The notes: generated by a model from the letters alone, not told the origin. Shown: positions 1 through 8,375, counted from the stretch's first letter. The stretch is DNA of 64,000 nucleotides from Myxococcota bacterium (GCA_041389495.1 JAWKRT010000005.1:235001-299000); one strand, 5' to 3'. Translations and numbers: made by a program.

Positions 1-95
1 GCGAGACGGCCGAGGCGTCGCGCGGACGCGCGGCTCGGAAGCTGACCGCTCGCTACCGAGCCCACTTCGAGAAGGAACTGGGGCGTTCGGCATGA
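1..95 (+). CDS. C-terminal end of an unidentified protein
   Basis: Only the last 30 codons are inside the window, read in the frame that starts at base 3 and ending at a TGA at 93-95. The tail is basic and helical, ending in RAHFEKELGRSA. The stop overlaps the ATG of the acyl carrier protein in an ATGA arrangement, so the two are very likely translationally coupled and belong to one fatty-acid or polyketide-type operon. The fragment is too short to assign a family. Confidence 0.6.
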   Translation, partial: ETAEASRGRAARKLTARYRAHFEKELGRSA

Positions 96-364
96 CGCAG
101 GCGAGCCCGATGACGGCGGAGCACATCCTCGACCTGATCCGGAAGATCATGGCTCGGGAGTTCGACCTCGACGCGCAGCGGGTGCTGCCCACCTCCACGC
201 TCGAGGACCTCGACCTCGACAGCATCGATGCCGTCGACCTCGCGATCGCGGTGGAGGAGGAGCTCGGCTACCGATTCACCACCGACGACATGGAGCGCTT
301 CGAGACGCTCGCCGACGTCGTCGACGTCATCGCGCGCTCGCGGGCGGGTGGGGCCGCCGGGTAG
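92..364 (+). CDS. Acyl carrier protein
   Basis: A 90-residue acyl carrier protein. The phosphopantetheine attachment motif is DLDSIDAV with the modified serine at about residue 44, followed by the usual helix (DLAIAVEEELGY) that contacts partner enzymes. The ATG at 92 overlaps the stop of the upstream gene and the acyltransferase follows after 4 nt, so this is the second visible gene of an operon. Its DLDS motif and its acyltransferase and ketosynthase neighbours suggest a specialised carrier (aryl-polyene-like or unusual lipid synthesis) rather than housekeeping AcpP. That pathway assignment is inference. Confidence 0.9.
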   Translation: MTQASPMTAEHILDLIRKIMAREFDLDAQRVLPTSTLEDLDLDSIDAVDLAIAVEEELGYRFTTDDMERFETLADVVDVIARSRAGGAAG

Positions 365-368
365 AGCG

Positions 369-1340
369 ATGGGCGACGGCCGTCCGGGCCGCGACTGGAC
401 GCGGATTCGCGAACGCGGCTCGATGTGGGGCCTGAGGCTGACGGTGGCGTGCTACCGGGCTCTCGGGCCCGTGCTCACGCTCCCGCTCGTGTATGCCGTC
501 GTCGCGTACTTCTTCGCGACCGATCCCACCGGCCGAGCTGCCTCGCGCCGGTTCCTCGCCCGCATCGCCGCGCGTTCCGATACCGGCGTCGGGGAATCCC
601 CCTCCGAAGCTCGCGAGCCCGGGCTCTGGCAGAGCTTCCTCCACTATCGCGAGTTCGCGCTGTCGATCGCCGACCGGATCGGGCTCTGGGGCGGCCGCGA
701 GGAGGATTTCGAGTTCGCCTTCAGCGGGCGCGAGCACTTCGACCGGCTCCACGCCGAAGGGCGCGGCGCCATCCTCTACGGGGCTCATCTCGGCAGCTTC
801 GACGCGCTTCGCGTGCTCTCGGTCGCGGACGGCGTCCCCGTCAACGTGCTGATGTACACGCGGCACGCCGCGAAGATCAACGCGATCTTCCGTGAGCTCG
901 GGCCCGGCGCCGAGCTTCGCGTGATCGCCGCCGACGACGACGCGGCGACGACGGCGCTGCGCATCAAGGCGTGCCTCGATCGCGCGGAGCACGTCGCAAT
1001 CCTGGCGGATCGGGTCGAGCCGAACGACCGCCATCGCGCGCGATGGATCGAGTTCCTCGGCGCTCCTGCGCCGTTCCCCATCGCGCCGTTCGAGCTGCCG
1101 CTTCTCTTCGGCGCGCCCGCGCTCCTCGTCCTCGCGTTGCGCGACGGTCGGCGGCGCTACGCCGTCCACGTCGAGATGCTCGCGGACCCGTACTCTCCCG
1201 TGCCGCGCGCGCGCCGGCCCGAGCTCGTCGAGAAGCTCGCGCGCGGCTACGTGAGCCGGCTCGAGCACTACTGCGTGCGGGCGCCGCGCCAGTGGTTCAA
1301 CTTCTACGACGTGTGGGAAGCGCGGGCGGAGGCCTCGTGA
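369..1340 (+). CDS. LpxL/HtrB-family acyltransferase
   Basis: A 323-residue member of the lysophospholipid / lipid A acyltransferase family, expected to move an acyl chain from acyl-ACP to a lipid or glycolipid at the inner membrane. An N-terminal hydrophobic segment (about residues 25-45) is followed by the catalytic HxxxxD box in AHLGSFD (His140, Asp145) and a later ADRVEPND block. I chose the ATG at 369, 4 nt after the ACP stop. The frame stays open further upstream but that part only shadows the ACP gene. It overlaps the ketosynthase gene. Position between ACP and ketosynthase matches polyene or lipid clusters better than lipid A late acylation. Confidence 0.85.
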   Translation: MGDGRPGRDWTRIRERGSMWGLRLTVACYRALGPVLTLPLVYAVVAYFFATDPTGRAASRRFLARIAARSDTGVGESPSEAREPGLWQSFLHYREFALSIADRIGLWGGREEDFEFAFSGREHFDRLHAEGRGAILYGAHLGSFDALRVLSVADGVPVNVLMYTRHAAKINAIFRELGPGAELRVIAADDDAATTALRIKACLDRAEHVAILADRVEPNDRHRARWIEFLGAPAPFPIAPFELPLLFGAPALLVLALRDGRRRYAVHVEMLADPYSPVPRARRPELVEKLARGYVSRLEHYCVRAPRQWFNFYDVWEARAEAS

Positions 1341-2572
1341 AGCGCGTCGTCGTCACGGGAACGGGTGCGATCTGCTCGCTCGGGCAGGACTGGTCGGGCG
1401 TGCGCGCAGCGTTGCGGTCCGGTCGGTCGGGGGTGTCGGCGAACGCCGCCTACGGCGCGCTCGACGGACTCCAGACGCGGCTCTCCGCACCCGTCGTCGG
1501 CTTCGAGCTTCCCGCGAGCTGGTCGCGCAAGAAGACGCGCACCATGGGGCGCGACTCCGCGATGGCGGTCCGCGCGACCGAGTGCGCGCTGCTCGACGCG
1601 GGGCTGCTCGGGAGCCCGCTCGTCAGCGATGGCTCGACGGGCATCGCATTCGGTTCCACGGCCGGGAGCCCGGCCGCGCTCGCGGCCTGGGCGGAGCGCT
1701 TCCACGCGCGTCACACGCTGAGCGGAATCGGCGCGAACGAATACATCCGCTTCATGAGCCACACGTGCGCGGCGAACATCGCGCAGTTCTTCGAGGTGCG
1801 CGGGCGCGTCCTGCCGACGTGCTCGGCCTGCACGTCCGCGAGCCAGGGCATCGGCTACGGCTACGAGGCGATCAAGCACGGCCAGCAGACGGTGATGCTC
1901 GCCGGGGGCGCCGAGGAGCTCGGCCTCATCGACGTCGCGATCTTCGACATCCTCTTCGCCGCGTCGACGCGCAACGACGAGCCGGACCGTACGCCTCGGC
2001 CGTTCGACGTCGATCGCGACGGCCTCGTGTGCTCCGAGGGCGCCTGCACGTTCGTGCTCGAGGAGCGCGAGCACGCGCTCGCGCGCGGGGCGCGCATCCA
2101 CGCCGAGATCCTCGGCTTCGCGACGAACTGCGATGGCCGCCACATGACGAACCCCGACGCGGCGGGCATGGAGCGCGTGATGCGGCTCGCGCTCGACGAC
2201 GCGCGGCTCGCGCCCTCCGACGTCGGGTACGTGAACGCGCACGCGACCGGGACGGACGTCGGCGACATCGCCGAGAGTCGGGCGACGGCTGCCGTCTTCG
2301 GCAACACGGTTCCCGTGAGCTCGCTCAAGGGTCACCTCGGCCACGCGCTCGGCGCCTGTGGCTCGATCGAGGCCTGGATCACGATCGAGATGCTCCGCGA
2401 GGGCTGGGTCGCGCCGACGCGCGGCCTCGAGCGGGTCGACCCGCGCTGCGGTGACCTCGACTACGTGCGCGGCGCCCCGCGCGACCTGGCCGTCTCGGTC
2501 GCCATGACGAACAACTTCGCGTTCGGTGGCGTGAACACCTCGATCCTGCTGGCGTTGCCGGACGCGTCCTGA
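1337..2572 (+). CDS. Beta-ketoacyl-ACP synthase (FabF/FabB-like)
   Basis: A 411-residue condensing enzyme of the KAS I/II type, which extends an acyl chain on ACP by decarboxylative condensation with malonyl-ACP. The catalytic triad is visible: Cys165 in CSACTSAS, His302 in NAHATGTD and His333 in KGHLGHALG; the C-terminal glycine-rich FGGVN motif is present. It starts at a GTG (1337) that overlaps the acyltransferase stop (GTGA), so the two are coupled. The active-site context CSACTS differs from the TACAS typical of housekeeping FabF, pointing to a specialised ketosynthase. No dehydratase or ketoreductase lies in the window; these may be upstream of base 1. Confidence 0.9.
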   Translation: MKRVVVTGTGAICSLGQDWSGVRAALRSGRSGVSANAAYGALDGLQTRLSAPVVGFELPASWSRKKTRTMGRDSAMAVRATECALLDAGLLGSPLVSDGSTGIAFGSTAGSPAALAAWAERFHARHTLSGIGANEYIRFMSHTCAANIAQFFEVRGRVLPTCSACTSASQGIGYGYEAIKHGQQTVMLAGGAEELGLIDVAIFDILFAASTRNDEPDRTPRPFDVDRDGLVCSEGACTFVLEEREHALARGARIHAEILGFATNCDGRHMTNPDAAGMERVMRLALDDARLAPSDVGYVNAHATGTDVGDIAESRATAAVFGNTVPVSSLKGHLGHALGACGSIEAWITIEMLREGWVAPTRGLERVDPRCGDLDYVRGAPRDLAVSVAMTNNFAFGGVNTSILLALPDAS

Positions 2573-2620
2573 GCGCGGCGGGCGACCCCGCCCCGGCCGG
2601 CCGAGGTGCGGCGAGGCATC

Positions 2621-2646
2621 GGCCGCTCCGCTCGGTGCGAGCGGCC
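2621..2646 (+). terminator. Hairpin after the ketosynthase gene
   Basis: A perfect 8-bp inverted repeat (GGCCGCTC / GAGCGGCC) with a 10-nt loop lies 48 nt after the ketosynthase stop. There is no T-tract, so it is only a candidate terminator or 3' stabiliser. The rest of the 266-nt gap to the next gene holds no recognisable signal except the ribosome binding site at its end. Confidence 0.35.
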
Positions 2647-2838
2647 CGAGGCCTCGAGGGGGCTCGCGGCACGCGGAGCTCCGTCCCCGAGGCGCCTGTC
2701 CGGGCCGCCGATCCAATTGCGCGTGATTCCAGTCACTTGACCACCTGCCTGCGCCTCAAGCCGGCGAGGAGAGGGGCCGATCCGGCCCGCAGATCCGATC
2801 GGTCGCGCGGCGGTCGTGCCGCGCGAGGAGGACTCGCC

Positions 2839-4698
2839 ATCTCCCGCTCCACCACGCCTCTCGCGGTCTCGGCGCGCACGTTCTTCGCGCTCGCCTCGCT
2901 CGCGCTCCTCGCCGGCGGCTGCGCGGCCGGCCGCGCCTGGAAGGCTGCGCTCGCCGAAGATTCGGCGGCTGGCTACCACCGCTTCCTGCGCGAGTACCCG
3001 GATTCCGACTACACCGACGCCGCCCGTGAGCACCTCGACTTCCTCGCACTGCGGCGCGCTCCCACGCTCGCGACCTTCCGGGAGTTCCAGACCCGGTACC
3101 CGCAGAGCGGACTCGCAAGCGCGCTGCAGGAGCAGCTCGAACAGGTGACGTTCGAGGCGGCGCGCGCGACCGGAAGTGCGCAGGCGTATCAGGAGTTCGC
3201 TTCGGAGTTCCCGTCGAGCGCCCTCGCCCCGCGCGCGGAGGGCAATGCCATCTACCTCGGCCGGATCGCTTCCGCGCCGAGCGCATCGGCGCTGAGCGAG
3301 TTTGCCGATCGACATCCCGAGAGCGACTTCGCGGCCGAGGCGCGCCGGACCGTGGCCGCGGTGGAGGCTCGCGCGCGCGTCGCGCCGATCCGACGGGTCG
3401 GCCTCCTCGTCGAGCTCCCGGCGGACGCGCCCGAGGCGGCGCGGGTCGTCGAAGCCTTCCGCGACGCGGCCAAGGAGGCGTACTCCGTCGCACCGGCGCA
3501 GCTCGTCCTGCTCGCTTCTGCCGCGCAGGCGAAGTCCGCGGGTGTCGATGCGCTGCTGACCGTTCGCCACCGCGAGCAGAACGTCGCGACGACGGTCACG
3601 GGCTCCGTCATCGAGAAGCCCGGTGTGCAGGTCACGACGACCGTCTCGTTGGGCGTCGGAGACGAGGTCGCCTGGACGCGCGACTTCGCGATGCGCGTCG
3701 AGTCTCGCGAGCACCTGGCGGGAACGTCGGTGCTGTTCGGGAGTGCGGGGCCGCGCTTCTGGGACGAGTTCTTCCTGCCTCTCGCGACCTGGTCGTCGCG
3801 CGCCGCGGTGCGCGCGCCGATCGACATGGGTGCGCGCGCGGCGGCCGTCGACGCCCGCGGCGATCGCGCGGTCGCACTCTTCGAGGACGGCTCGTTCGAG
3901 GTGGTGCTGCTCGCGGATCCCGCCGAGCCCGTGTCGCTCGCGCGCTATGACCGCAAGGCGAGCTTCGAGCACTTCGAAGGTGTCGCGCTGCTCGGAGATC
4001 GCGTCGCCATCTTCGGCGAGGACGGGCTCGAGGTGGTCGCGCTCGCCGGCGCGGAGCCCCGGGCGACGACGCGCTGGTCGCGCGGCGACATCGGGTCGCT
4101 GACGTCGCTCGAGCCGATGGGCGAGCAGGTCTGGCTCGGCGGGGCGAAGGGACTGCTCGTCGCGCCCGCGAGCTTCGCGTCTCCGCCGCGACGCGTGCTC
4201 CGTCAGGCGATCCTCGCGATCGCACACACGGGTGATCTCCTGCTCGCCGCCGACGAGGACATGCTGCTCGTGTCGACGCCCGAGCTGCTCGCGCAGGGTC
4301 GGGTGCTGAGTCAGCTCCGCCTCGGACGCGACTTCGCGACCGAGCGCATCCGCGCCTTCGGGCACACGGTCTTCGTCGCCGGCAAGGGAGGCGTACTGGT
4401 GCTCGATGCGAGCGACGCGCGCGCTCCTCGCGCGATCGCGCGTCTGCTGCCCAAGCGCGTGGGCAGCGTGACCGACGTCGCGCGCGTCGGATCGCGCGTC
4501 TTCCTCGCGGGTGATCGCGGGGTCCAGGTGCTGGCTCCGACGCTCGATCGCGTGGTCGACGTGCTCGACACGCAGGCGGTCGAACGCGTCGCGATGCTCG
4601 GCCGCCACGTCGTCGGCGTCGGAGGTTCGCGCCTCCAGGTGGTCGACGGGCTGCCCTTCGCGGTGGCGCCGTCCGCGGCCGCGCGCGCGGCCGACTGA
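2839..4698 (+). CDS. Lipoprotein with TPR-like repeats and beta-propeller
   Basis: About 619 residues, probably anchored in the outer or inner membrane facing the periplasm. A hydrophobic stretch ends in the lipobox LLAGGC. Four helical repeats follow, each with a similar phrase (FLREYPDSDY, FQTRYPQSG, FASEFPSSA, FADRHPESD). The second half (about residues 320-610) is made of repeated beta-rich blocks such as GDRVAIFGEDGLEVV, like LVIVD or WD propellers. The start is uncertain: a perfect GAGGAGG at 2825-2831 is followed 7 nt later by an in-frame ATC (2839) and by no ATG, GTG or TTG at that spacing. In-frame TTG (2737) and GTG (2635) starts would give an unusually long pre-signal region. Function unknown. 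Confidence 0.75.
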   Translation: MSRSTTPLAVSARTFFALASLALLAGGCAAGRAWKAALAEDSAAGYHRFLREYPDSDYTDAAREHLDFLALRRAPTLATFREFQTRYPQSGLASALQEQLEQVTFEAARATGSAQAYQEFASEFPSSALAPRAEGNAIYLGRIASAPSASALSEFADRHPESDFAAEARRTVAAVEARARVAPIRRVGLLVELPADAPEAARVVEAFRDAAKEAYSVAPAQLVLLASAAQAKSAGVDALLTVRHREQNVATTVTGSVIEKPGVQVTTTVSLGVGDEVAWTRDFAMRVESREHLAGTSVLFGSAGPRFWDEFFLPLATWSSRAAVRAPIDMGARAAAVDARGDRAVALFEDGSFEVVLLADPAEPVSLARYDRKASFEHFEGVALLGDRVAIFGEDGLEVVALAGAEPRATTRWSRGDIGSLTSLEPMGEQVWLGGAKGLLVAPASFASPPRRVLRQAILAIAHTGDLLLAADEDMLLVSTPELLAQGRVLSQLRLGRDFATERIRAFGHTVFVAGKGGVLVLDASDARAPRAIARLLPKRVGSVTDVARVGSRVFLAGDRGVQVLAPTLDRVVDVLDTQAVERVAMLGRHVVGVGGSRLQVVDGLPFAVAPSAAARAAD

Positions 4699-4715
4699 GC
4701 GCGGACGCCGAAGGC

Positions 4716-5549
4716 TCAGTCGCCCGATCGCGGGGCGAGCGAGGCGGGCGAGAGGTCGGAGCGGATCACGAGCACCTCCGGTCCCTCGGTGTACAGCGGG
4801 ATGCGGTGCGCGAGGTAGTTGCCGTCCGCGTCGAGCCAGAAGTGCAGCTCGGGCAGCACGGCGTCGGGAAGCCAGCGGAGCAGCGGGCCGAGATCGGGAC
4901 GGTATTCGATGTCGACCACGCGGTGGTCGCCACCGGCGTCGACACGCGGCGCCATCGACGCCGCGAAGTCGATGATGCGCGGCCCGCCGCGGCACAGGAA
5001 GAGCTGGAACTCGAGCCGCTCGAGGCCGTCGCGCGCGATCGGCGCGAACAGCAGATTGAGCACGGCGTTCGCGACGCGATCGCTCTCGGGGAGGGCGATG
5101 GTCGCGCTGTCCCCCGTGCGATTCCGCTCGCAGCGCCCCGTTCCGCGCTCGTGATCGATGACGATCGCACCGCGCGATGCGCCCTCCTCGTCGAACGACT
5201 CGATGTGCTGCGCGATCAGCCGCAACGTCCGCCCGTCGCCCCCGACGGTGAACTCCGCGTTCGCCTCGTTGCGCGCACCTCCGTCGATCGCGGTGCGCGA
5301 CTTCATGCGGACGCGGCCATCCGGGTCCTTCGAGATCGACAGATGGGCGTGGCCGATCGGTCGGCCGTCCTCTGCGTACGTGATCGCGTCGAACTCCCCG
5401 AACCGCAGCGGCGCCGAGACCGCGAGCCGTGAGCGCGCGGCCGCGGGAGCGGTCGCGAACAGCGCGCCGAGCGCGCTCGCGACGAGCAGCGTGCTGAGAC
5501 CGGCGCGCCCTGCGCGGGCGCGCGTCCTGGACGCGGAGGAGCCGGGCAC
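4716..5549 (-). CDS. Exported DUF6134-like protein
   Basis: About 277 residues with an N-terminal signal peptide (LLVASALGALFATAPAAA), then a beta-rich domain with the phrases GRPIGHAHLSIS and ADGNYLAHRIPLY. This resembles the DUF6134/DUF3108 group of periplasmic proteins of unknown function; the family call is from memory of the pattern. I place the start at GTG 5549 because a TACAAT -10 element lies 7 nt upstream, implying a leaderless message. The ATG at 5567 would put the promoter inside the gene and has no purine-rich ribosome site. It converges on the lipoprotein gene with a 17-nt gap. Confidence 0.65.
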   Translation of the reverse strand: MPGSSASRTRARAGRAGLSTLLVASALGALFATAPAAARSRLAVSAPLRFGEFDAITYAEDGRPIGHAHLSISKDPDGRVRMKSRTAIDGGARNEANAEFTVGGDGRTLRLIAQHIESFDEEGASRGAIVIDHERGTGRCERNRTGDSATIALPESDRVANAVLNLLFAPIARDGLERLEFQLFLCRGGPRIIDFAASMAPRVDAGGDHRVVDIEYRPDLGPLLRWLPDAVLPELHFWLDADGNYLAHRIPLYTEGPEVLVIRSDLSPASLAPRSGD

Positions 5550-5556
5550 GCGCGCG

Positions 5557-5565
5557 ATTGTACCC
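5557..5565 (-). promoter_or_regulatory. Extended -10 promoter, GGGTACAAT
   Basis: On the minus strand GGGTACAAT is followed by 7 nt and then the GTG of the DUF6134-like gene. No -35 hexamer is visible at 17-18 nt. The same GGGTANNNT plus 7 nt plus GTG arrangement occurs at 14174-14182, so I read it as an extended -10 driving a leaderless transcript. Confidence 0.5.
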
Positions 5566-5653
5566 ATCGGGGGGAGGGAGCGAGCCGCGTACCCGTCCCG
5601 CGCTCGCGGCCGTCGCATCGTGCCGCGGCGGTCGCATCGTGCCGCGGCCCCCG

Positions 5654-5683
5654 CTGCCCGGACGCCGGCGGCCTCGCTATCGT
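5654..5683 (+). promoter_or_regulatory. Possible promoter of the MBL hydrolase gene
   Basis: CTGCCC and TATCGT are separated by 18 nt, and TATCGT ends 6 nt before the ATG at 5690. Such a promoter would give an essentially leaderless message, which fits the absence of a ribosome binding site. Confidence 0.35.
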
Positions 5684-5689
5684 GCCGCC

Positions 5690-6781
5690 ATGGCGGTCCG
5701 GACTCCTCGAGCCGGAACCACGTTCGGCCTCGAGCGGGCACCGGTTCCTTCGCTCCCGTCGCTCCATCGCATCGTCCTGCCGACTCCCTGGGAGGTCGGC
5801 CCCGTCCAGATCTACGTCGTCGACGGCGACCCTCTCACGCTCATCGATACGGGTGTGCGCAGCGCGCCCTCGCGCGCGGCCCTGGAGAGTGCGTTCGACG
5901 CGCTCGGGCGCGGCCTCGACGAGGTGCGGCGCGTCGTCCTCACGCACTACCACGCCGACCACCTGGGCCAGGCGCAGCTCCTGCGCGAGCTCGGAGGCGA
6001 CGTCGAGGTCGGCGCGCACGAGGACGAGGTCGCGATGATCGAGGGCTTCAGCGAGGAGCGCGACGAGCGTATCCACGAGAACGAGGAGCTCTTCCGCGTC
6101 TACGGCGTCGACGACGACACGCGACGGCTCCAGGAGAGCTGGGTGCGGAGCGTGATCGCCGAGTCGCCCGCGCTGTGCGCGCCGACGCGCGTCGACCGCG
6201 TGCTGCGCGACGGCGACGCGGTCGCGTTCAAGGGGTTCGAGCTGCGCGTGCACCACGCGCCCGGCCACACCATCGGGCACGTCGTGCTCGAGGAGCCGGA
6301 GTCCGGCACTCTGCTCACCGGCGATACCGTGATGGGCAACGCCGTCCCGTCGACGACGACGTACTTCACGAGCGCGCACCCCGATGCGAGCGATCCGCTG
6401 CGCCGACGCCAGCGCTTCCGCGGCCTGCCGGCCTATCTCTCGTCGCTGCGGCGCCTCCGCGCGCTCGACCCGCGCACGATCCTCCCCGCGCACGGCGGTA
6501 CGCTGCGACGCCCATCGCGCGCGATCGACGACGCGCTGCTGTTCTACGACGTGCGCATCCAGCGCATCGAGCGCGGCCTGCGCAATCTCGATGCGCTCGG
6601 GCAGGACGCGACGGCCTGGGAGATCTGGCGCGCGCTGTTCCCGAAGGCCGATCCGGTGCGCGAGATGCGCAACCGCATGCTGATGGTGATCGGCGCGCTC
6701 GACGTGCTCGAGGCGAAGGGGCTCTGCGTGACCTCGTGGCGCGACGACGGCGTGCTCGTGCACCGGCACGCACACGCGTGA
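5690..6781 (+). CDS. Metallo-beta-lactamase-fold hydrolase, LACTB2-like
   Basis: 363 residues. The metal-binding HxHxDH motif is THYHADHLG (His86, His88, Asp90, His91); further metal ligands are in HHAPGHTIGH and in LTGDT. The C-terminal 100 residues look like the winged-helix domain of LACTB2-type hydrolases (ALDVLEAKGLC followed by a final beta hairpin). The substrate cannot be told from sequence; relatives act on RNA, thioesters or lactones. The gene is divergent from the DUF6134-like gene. The ATG at 5690 is the first plausible start and lacks an upstream ribosome site. Confidence 0.85.
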   Translation: MAVRTPRAGTTFGLERAPVPSLPSLHRIVLPTPWEVGPVQIYVVDGDPLTLIDTGVRSAPSRAALESAFDALGRGLDEVRRVVLTHYHADHLGQAQLLRELGGDVEVGAHEDEVAMIEGFSEERDERIHENEELFRVYGVDDDTRRLQESWVRSVIAESPALCAPTRVDRVLRDGDAVAFKGFELRVHHAPGHTIGHVVLEEPESGTLLTGDTVMGNAVPSTTTYFTSAHPDASDPLRRRQRFRGLPAYLSSLRRLRALDPRTILPAHGGTLRRPSRAIDDALLFYDVRIQRIERGLRNLDALGQDATAWEIWRALFPKADPVREMRNRMLMVIGALDVLEAKGLCVTSWRDDGVLVHRHAHA

Positions 6782-6812
6782 GCGCGCGAGGCGTCACCGT
6801 CTCCGGCACGAC

Positions 6813-8375
6813 CTAACGAGCATCCCCCGGGCGGCCCGGCTCCGCGGTCTCCCGCGAGAGCAGGTACACGGCGAGCGCGCGTCGCTCGCTCGCATCGAGG
6901 TCGAAGACGGGCATCGGCGGCGTGGGGCTCTCGAACGAGGCCGCGAGCGCGTCGATGTCGTAGCGCGTCGAGAGGTCGTGCAGCGGCACGGACACGACGC
7001 CCGGAGCGGCGCGTTCCGCCTCGTGACAGCTCGCGCACGCGTGGCGCTCGTAGAGCGCGGCGCCGCGCGCCGAGAGCTCGGCCCGTTCCGCGGTGCCGAG
7101 CGCCGCGAGCGCGCGGGTCGCCGTCCCGGCCGCCGACGCGTCGAGCGCCCGAGGCGCGTCGCCCGCCGGCGCGGCGCGCGCGGCGCGGTCGTCGGGCGCG
7201 ACGCGCCAGACGGCGCCGGCGTAGTCGTCACTCACGTAGACGGCGCCGTCGGGGCCCGGCTCGGCATCGACGGGCCGGCCGATCACTTCGCCGCCCGCCT
7301 CGAAGCCGTCGAGGAACGGGCGCTCCTCGATCGTCCCGTCGTCGCGCCAGTGGAGCGAGACGACGCGGTACCCGTCCTTGCGCGTGCGATTCCAGGAGCC
7401 GTGGAGCGCGACGAACGCCGCGCCCGCGTAGCCCGGCGGCGTCGACGCGCCGTGGGCGAAGCCGATCCCGAGCGGGGCGTTGTGCGCGCGGAACGCGTGG
7501 GCCGGCGGAATGGCGCGGGCCGCGAGGTCGGGGCGGGCGCCGCCGAAGTCGGGGTCCGCGACGCCGTCGCCGTTGACGTAGGGCCAGCCGTAGAAGCCGC
7601 CGCGCACGATGCGGTCGAGCTCGCAGGGTGGGAAGTCGTCGCCGAGGAGGTCGCGGCCGTTGTCGGTGGCGTAGAGCGCGCCCGTCGCCGGATGCCAGCC
7701 GAAGTCGACGGCGTTGCGCAGGCCCGTCGCGTAGAGCTCGTACCCGCTGCCGTCGAGCTCGTAGCGGAGCATCGCGGCGCGGCGCTCGTCCTCTTCTTCG
7801 CACACGTTGCAGCTCGAGCCGACGGTGACGTACAGGCCGCGGTCGGGCCCGATGCCGAGCGTGCGCGTCCAGTGATTGCCGCCGTCGGGCAGCCCGTCGA
7901 CGAGGGTCGTCATCGCGCCCGTCGCGACGCCGCGGTCGACGTCGAAGTCGACGTGCCGAATGCGCGTGCCCTCGGCGACGTAGAGCGCGCCCTCGAAGAC
8001 AGCGAGACCGTGCGGCCGGTCGAGCTCGAGGTCGAGTGCGCGCACGGCGTCGGGCCGTCCGTCGCCGTCGCGGTCGCGCTCGAGCAGCCAGACCTGGTTC
8101 GTGCGCGGCGCCGAGACGAGCAGGTCGCCCGCCGGCGTGAAGTGGAGCAGGCGCGCGCGCGGGACCGCCGCGTACAGCGAGACCTGGAAGCCGGCCGGCG
8201 CGCGGAACCGCTCGTCGACCACCGCGGCGGGGGGTACGCCGCCGCCGATCCCGAAGAGCGTGTTGAGCATCGGCGCGTTGACCGCGAAGCGCTCGGGCAG
8301 GACCCACTGGCACGCCGCGAAGGACGCGACACCGAGACACACCGCGCCGAGCGCGACGCGAGCGGCAACCCTCAT
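6813..8375 (-). CDS. PQQ-type sugar dehydrogenase fused to cytochrome c
   Basis: 520 residues. An N-terminal membrane anchor or signal (ARVALGAVCLGVASFAAC) precedes a six-bladed propeller of the sorbosone/glucose dehydrogenase family with the blade phrases DRPHGLAVF, GLRNAVDFGWHP and GGEVIGRPVDAEPGPDGAVYV (about residues 45-400). A class I cytochrome c domain follows, with one heme site CASCH and a distal Met near TPPMPVF. The fusion suggests a periplasmic enzyme that passes electrons from substrate oxidation directly to its own heme. CNVC in the propeller is not a heme site. The ATG at 8375 has GGAGG about 7 nt upstream. It converges on the MBL gene. Confidence 0.85.
   Translation of the reverse strand: MRVAARVALGAVCLGVASFAACQWVLPERFAVNAPMLNTLFGIGGGVPPAAVVDERFRAPAGFQVSLYAAVPRARLLHFTPAGDLLVSAPRTNQVWLLERDRDGDGRPDAVRALDLELDRPHGLAVFEGALYVAEGTRIRHVDFDVDRGVATGAMTTLVDGLPDGGNHWTRTLGIGPDRGLYVTVGSSCNVCEEEDERRAAMLRYELDGSGYELYATGLRNAVDFGWHPATGALYATDNGRDLLGDDFPPCELDRIVRGGFYGWPYVNGDGVADPDFGGARPDLAARAIPPAHAFRAHNAPLGIGFAHGASTPPGYAGAAFVALHGSWNRTRKDGYRVVSLHWRDDGTIEERPFLDGFEAGGEVIGRPVDAEPGPDGAVYVSDDYAGAVWRVAPDDRAARAAPAGDAPRALDASAAGTATRALAALGTAERAELSARGAALYERHACASCHEAERAAPGVVSVPLHDLSTRYDIDALAASFESPTPPMPVFDLDASERRALAVYLLSRETAEPGRPGDAR

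Noticed and set aside
2737..2742. TTGACC as a -35 box for the lipoprotein gene
   Set aside because: No -10-like hexamer at 16-19 nt downstream.
2461..5637. Long minus-strand frame opposite the lipoprotein gene
   Set aside because: Arg-rich low-complexity translation; the opposite strand has a signal peptide, lipobox and repeats.
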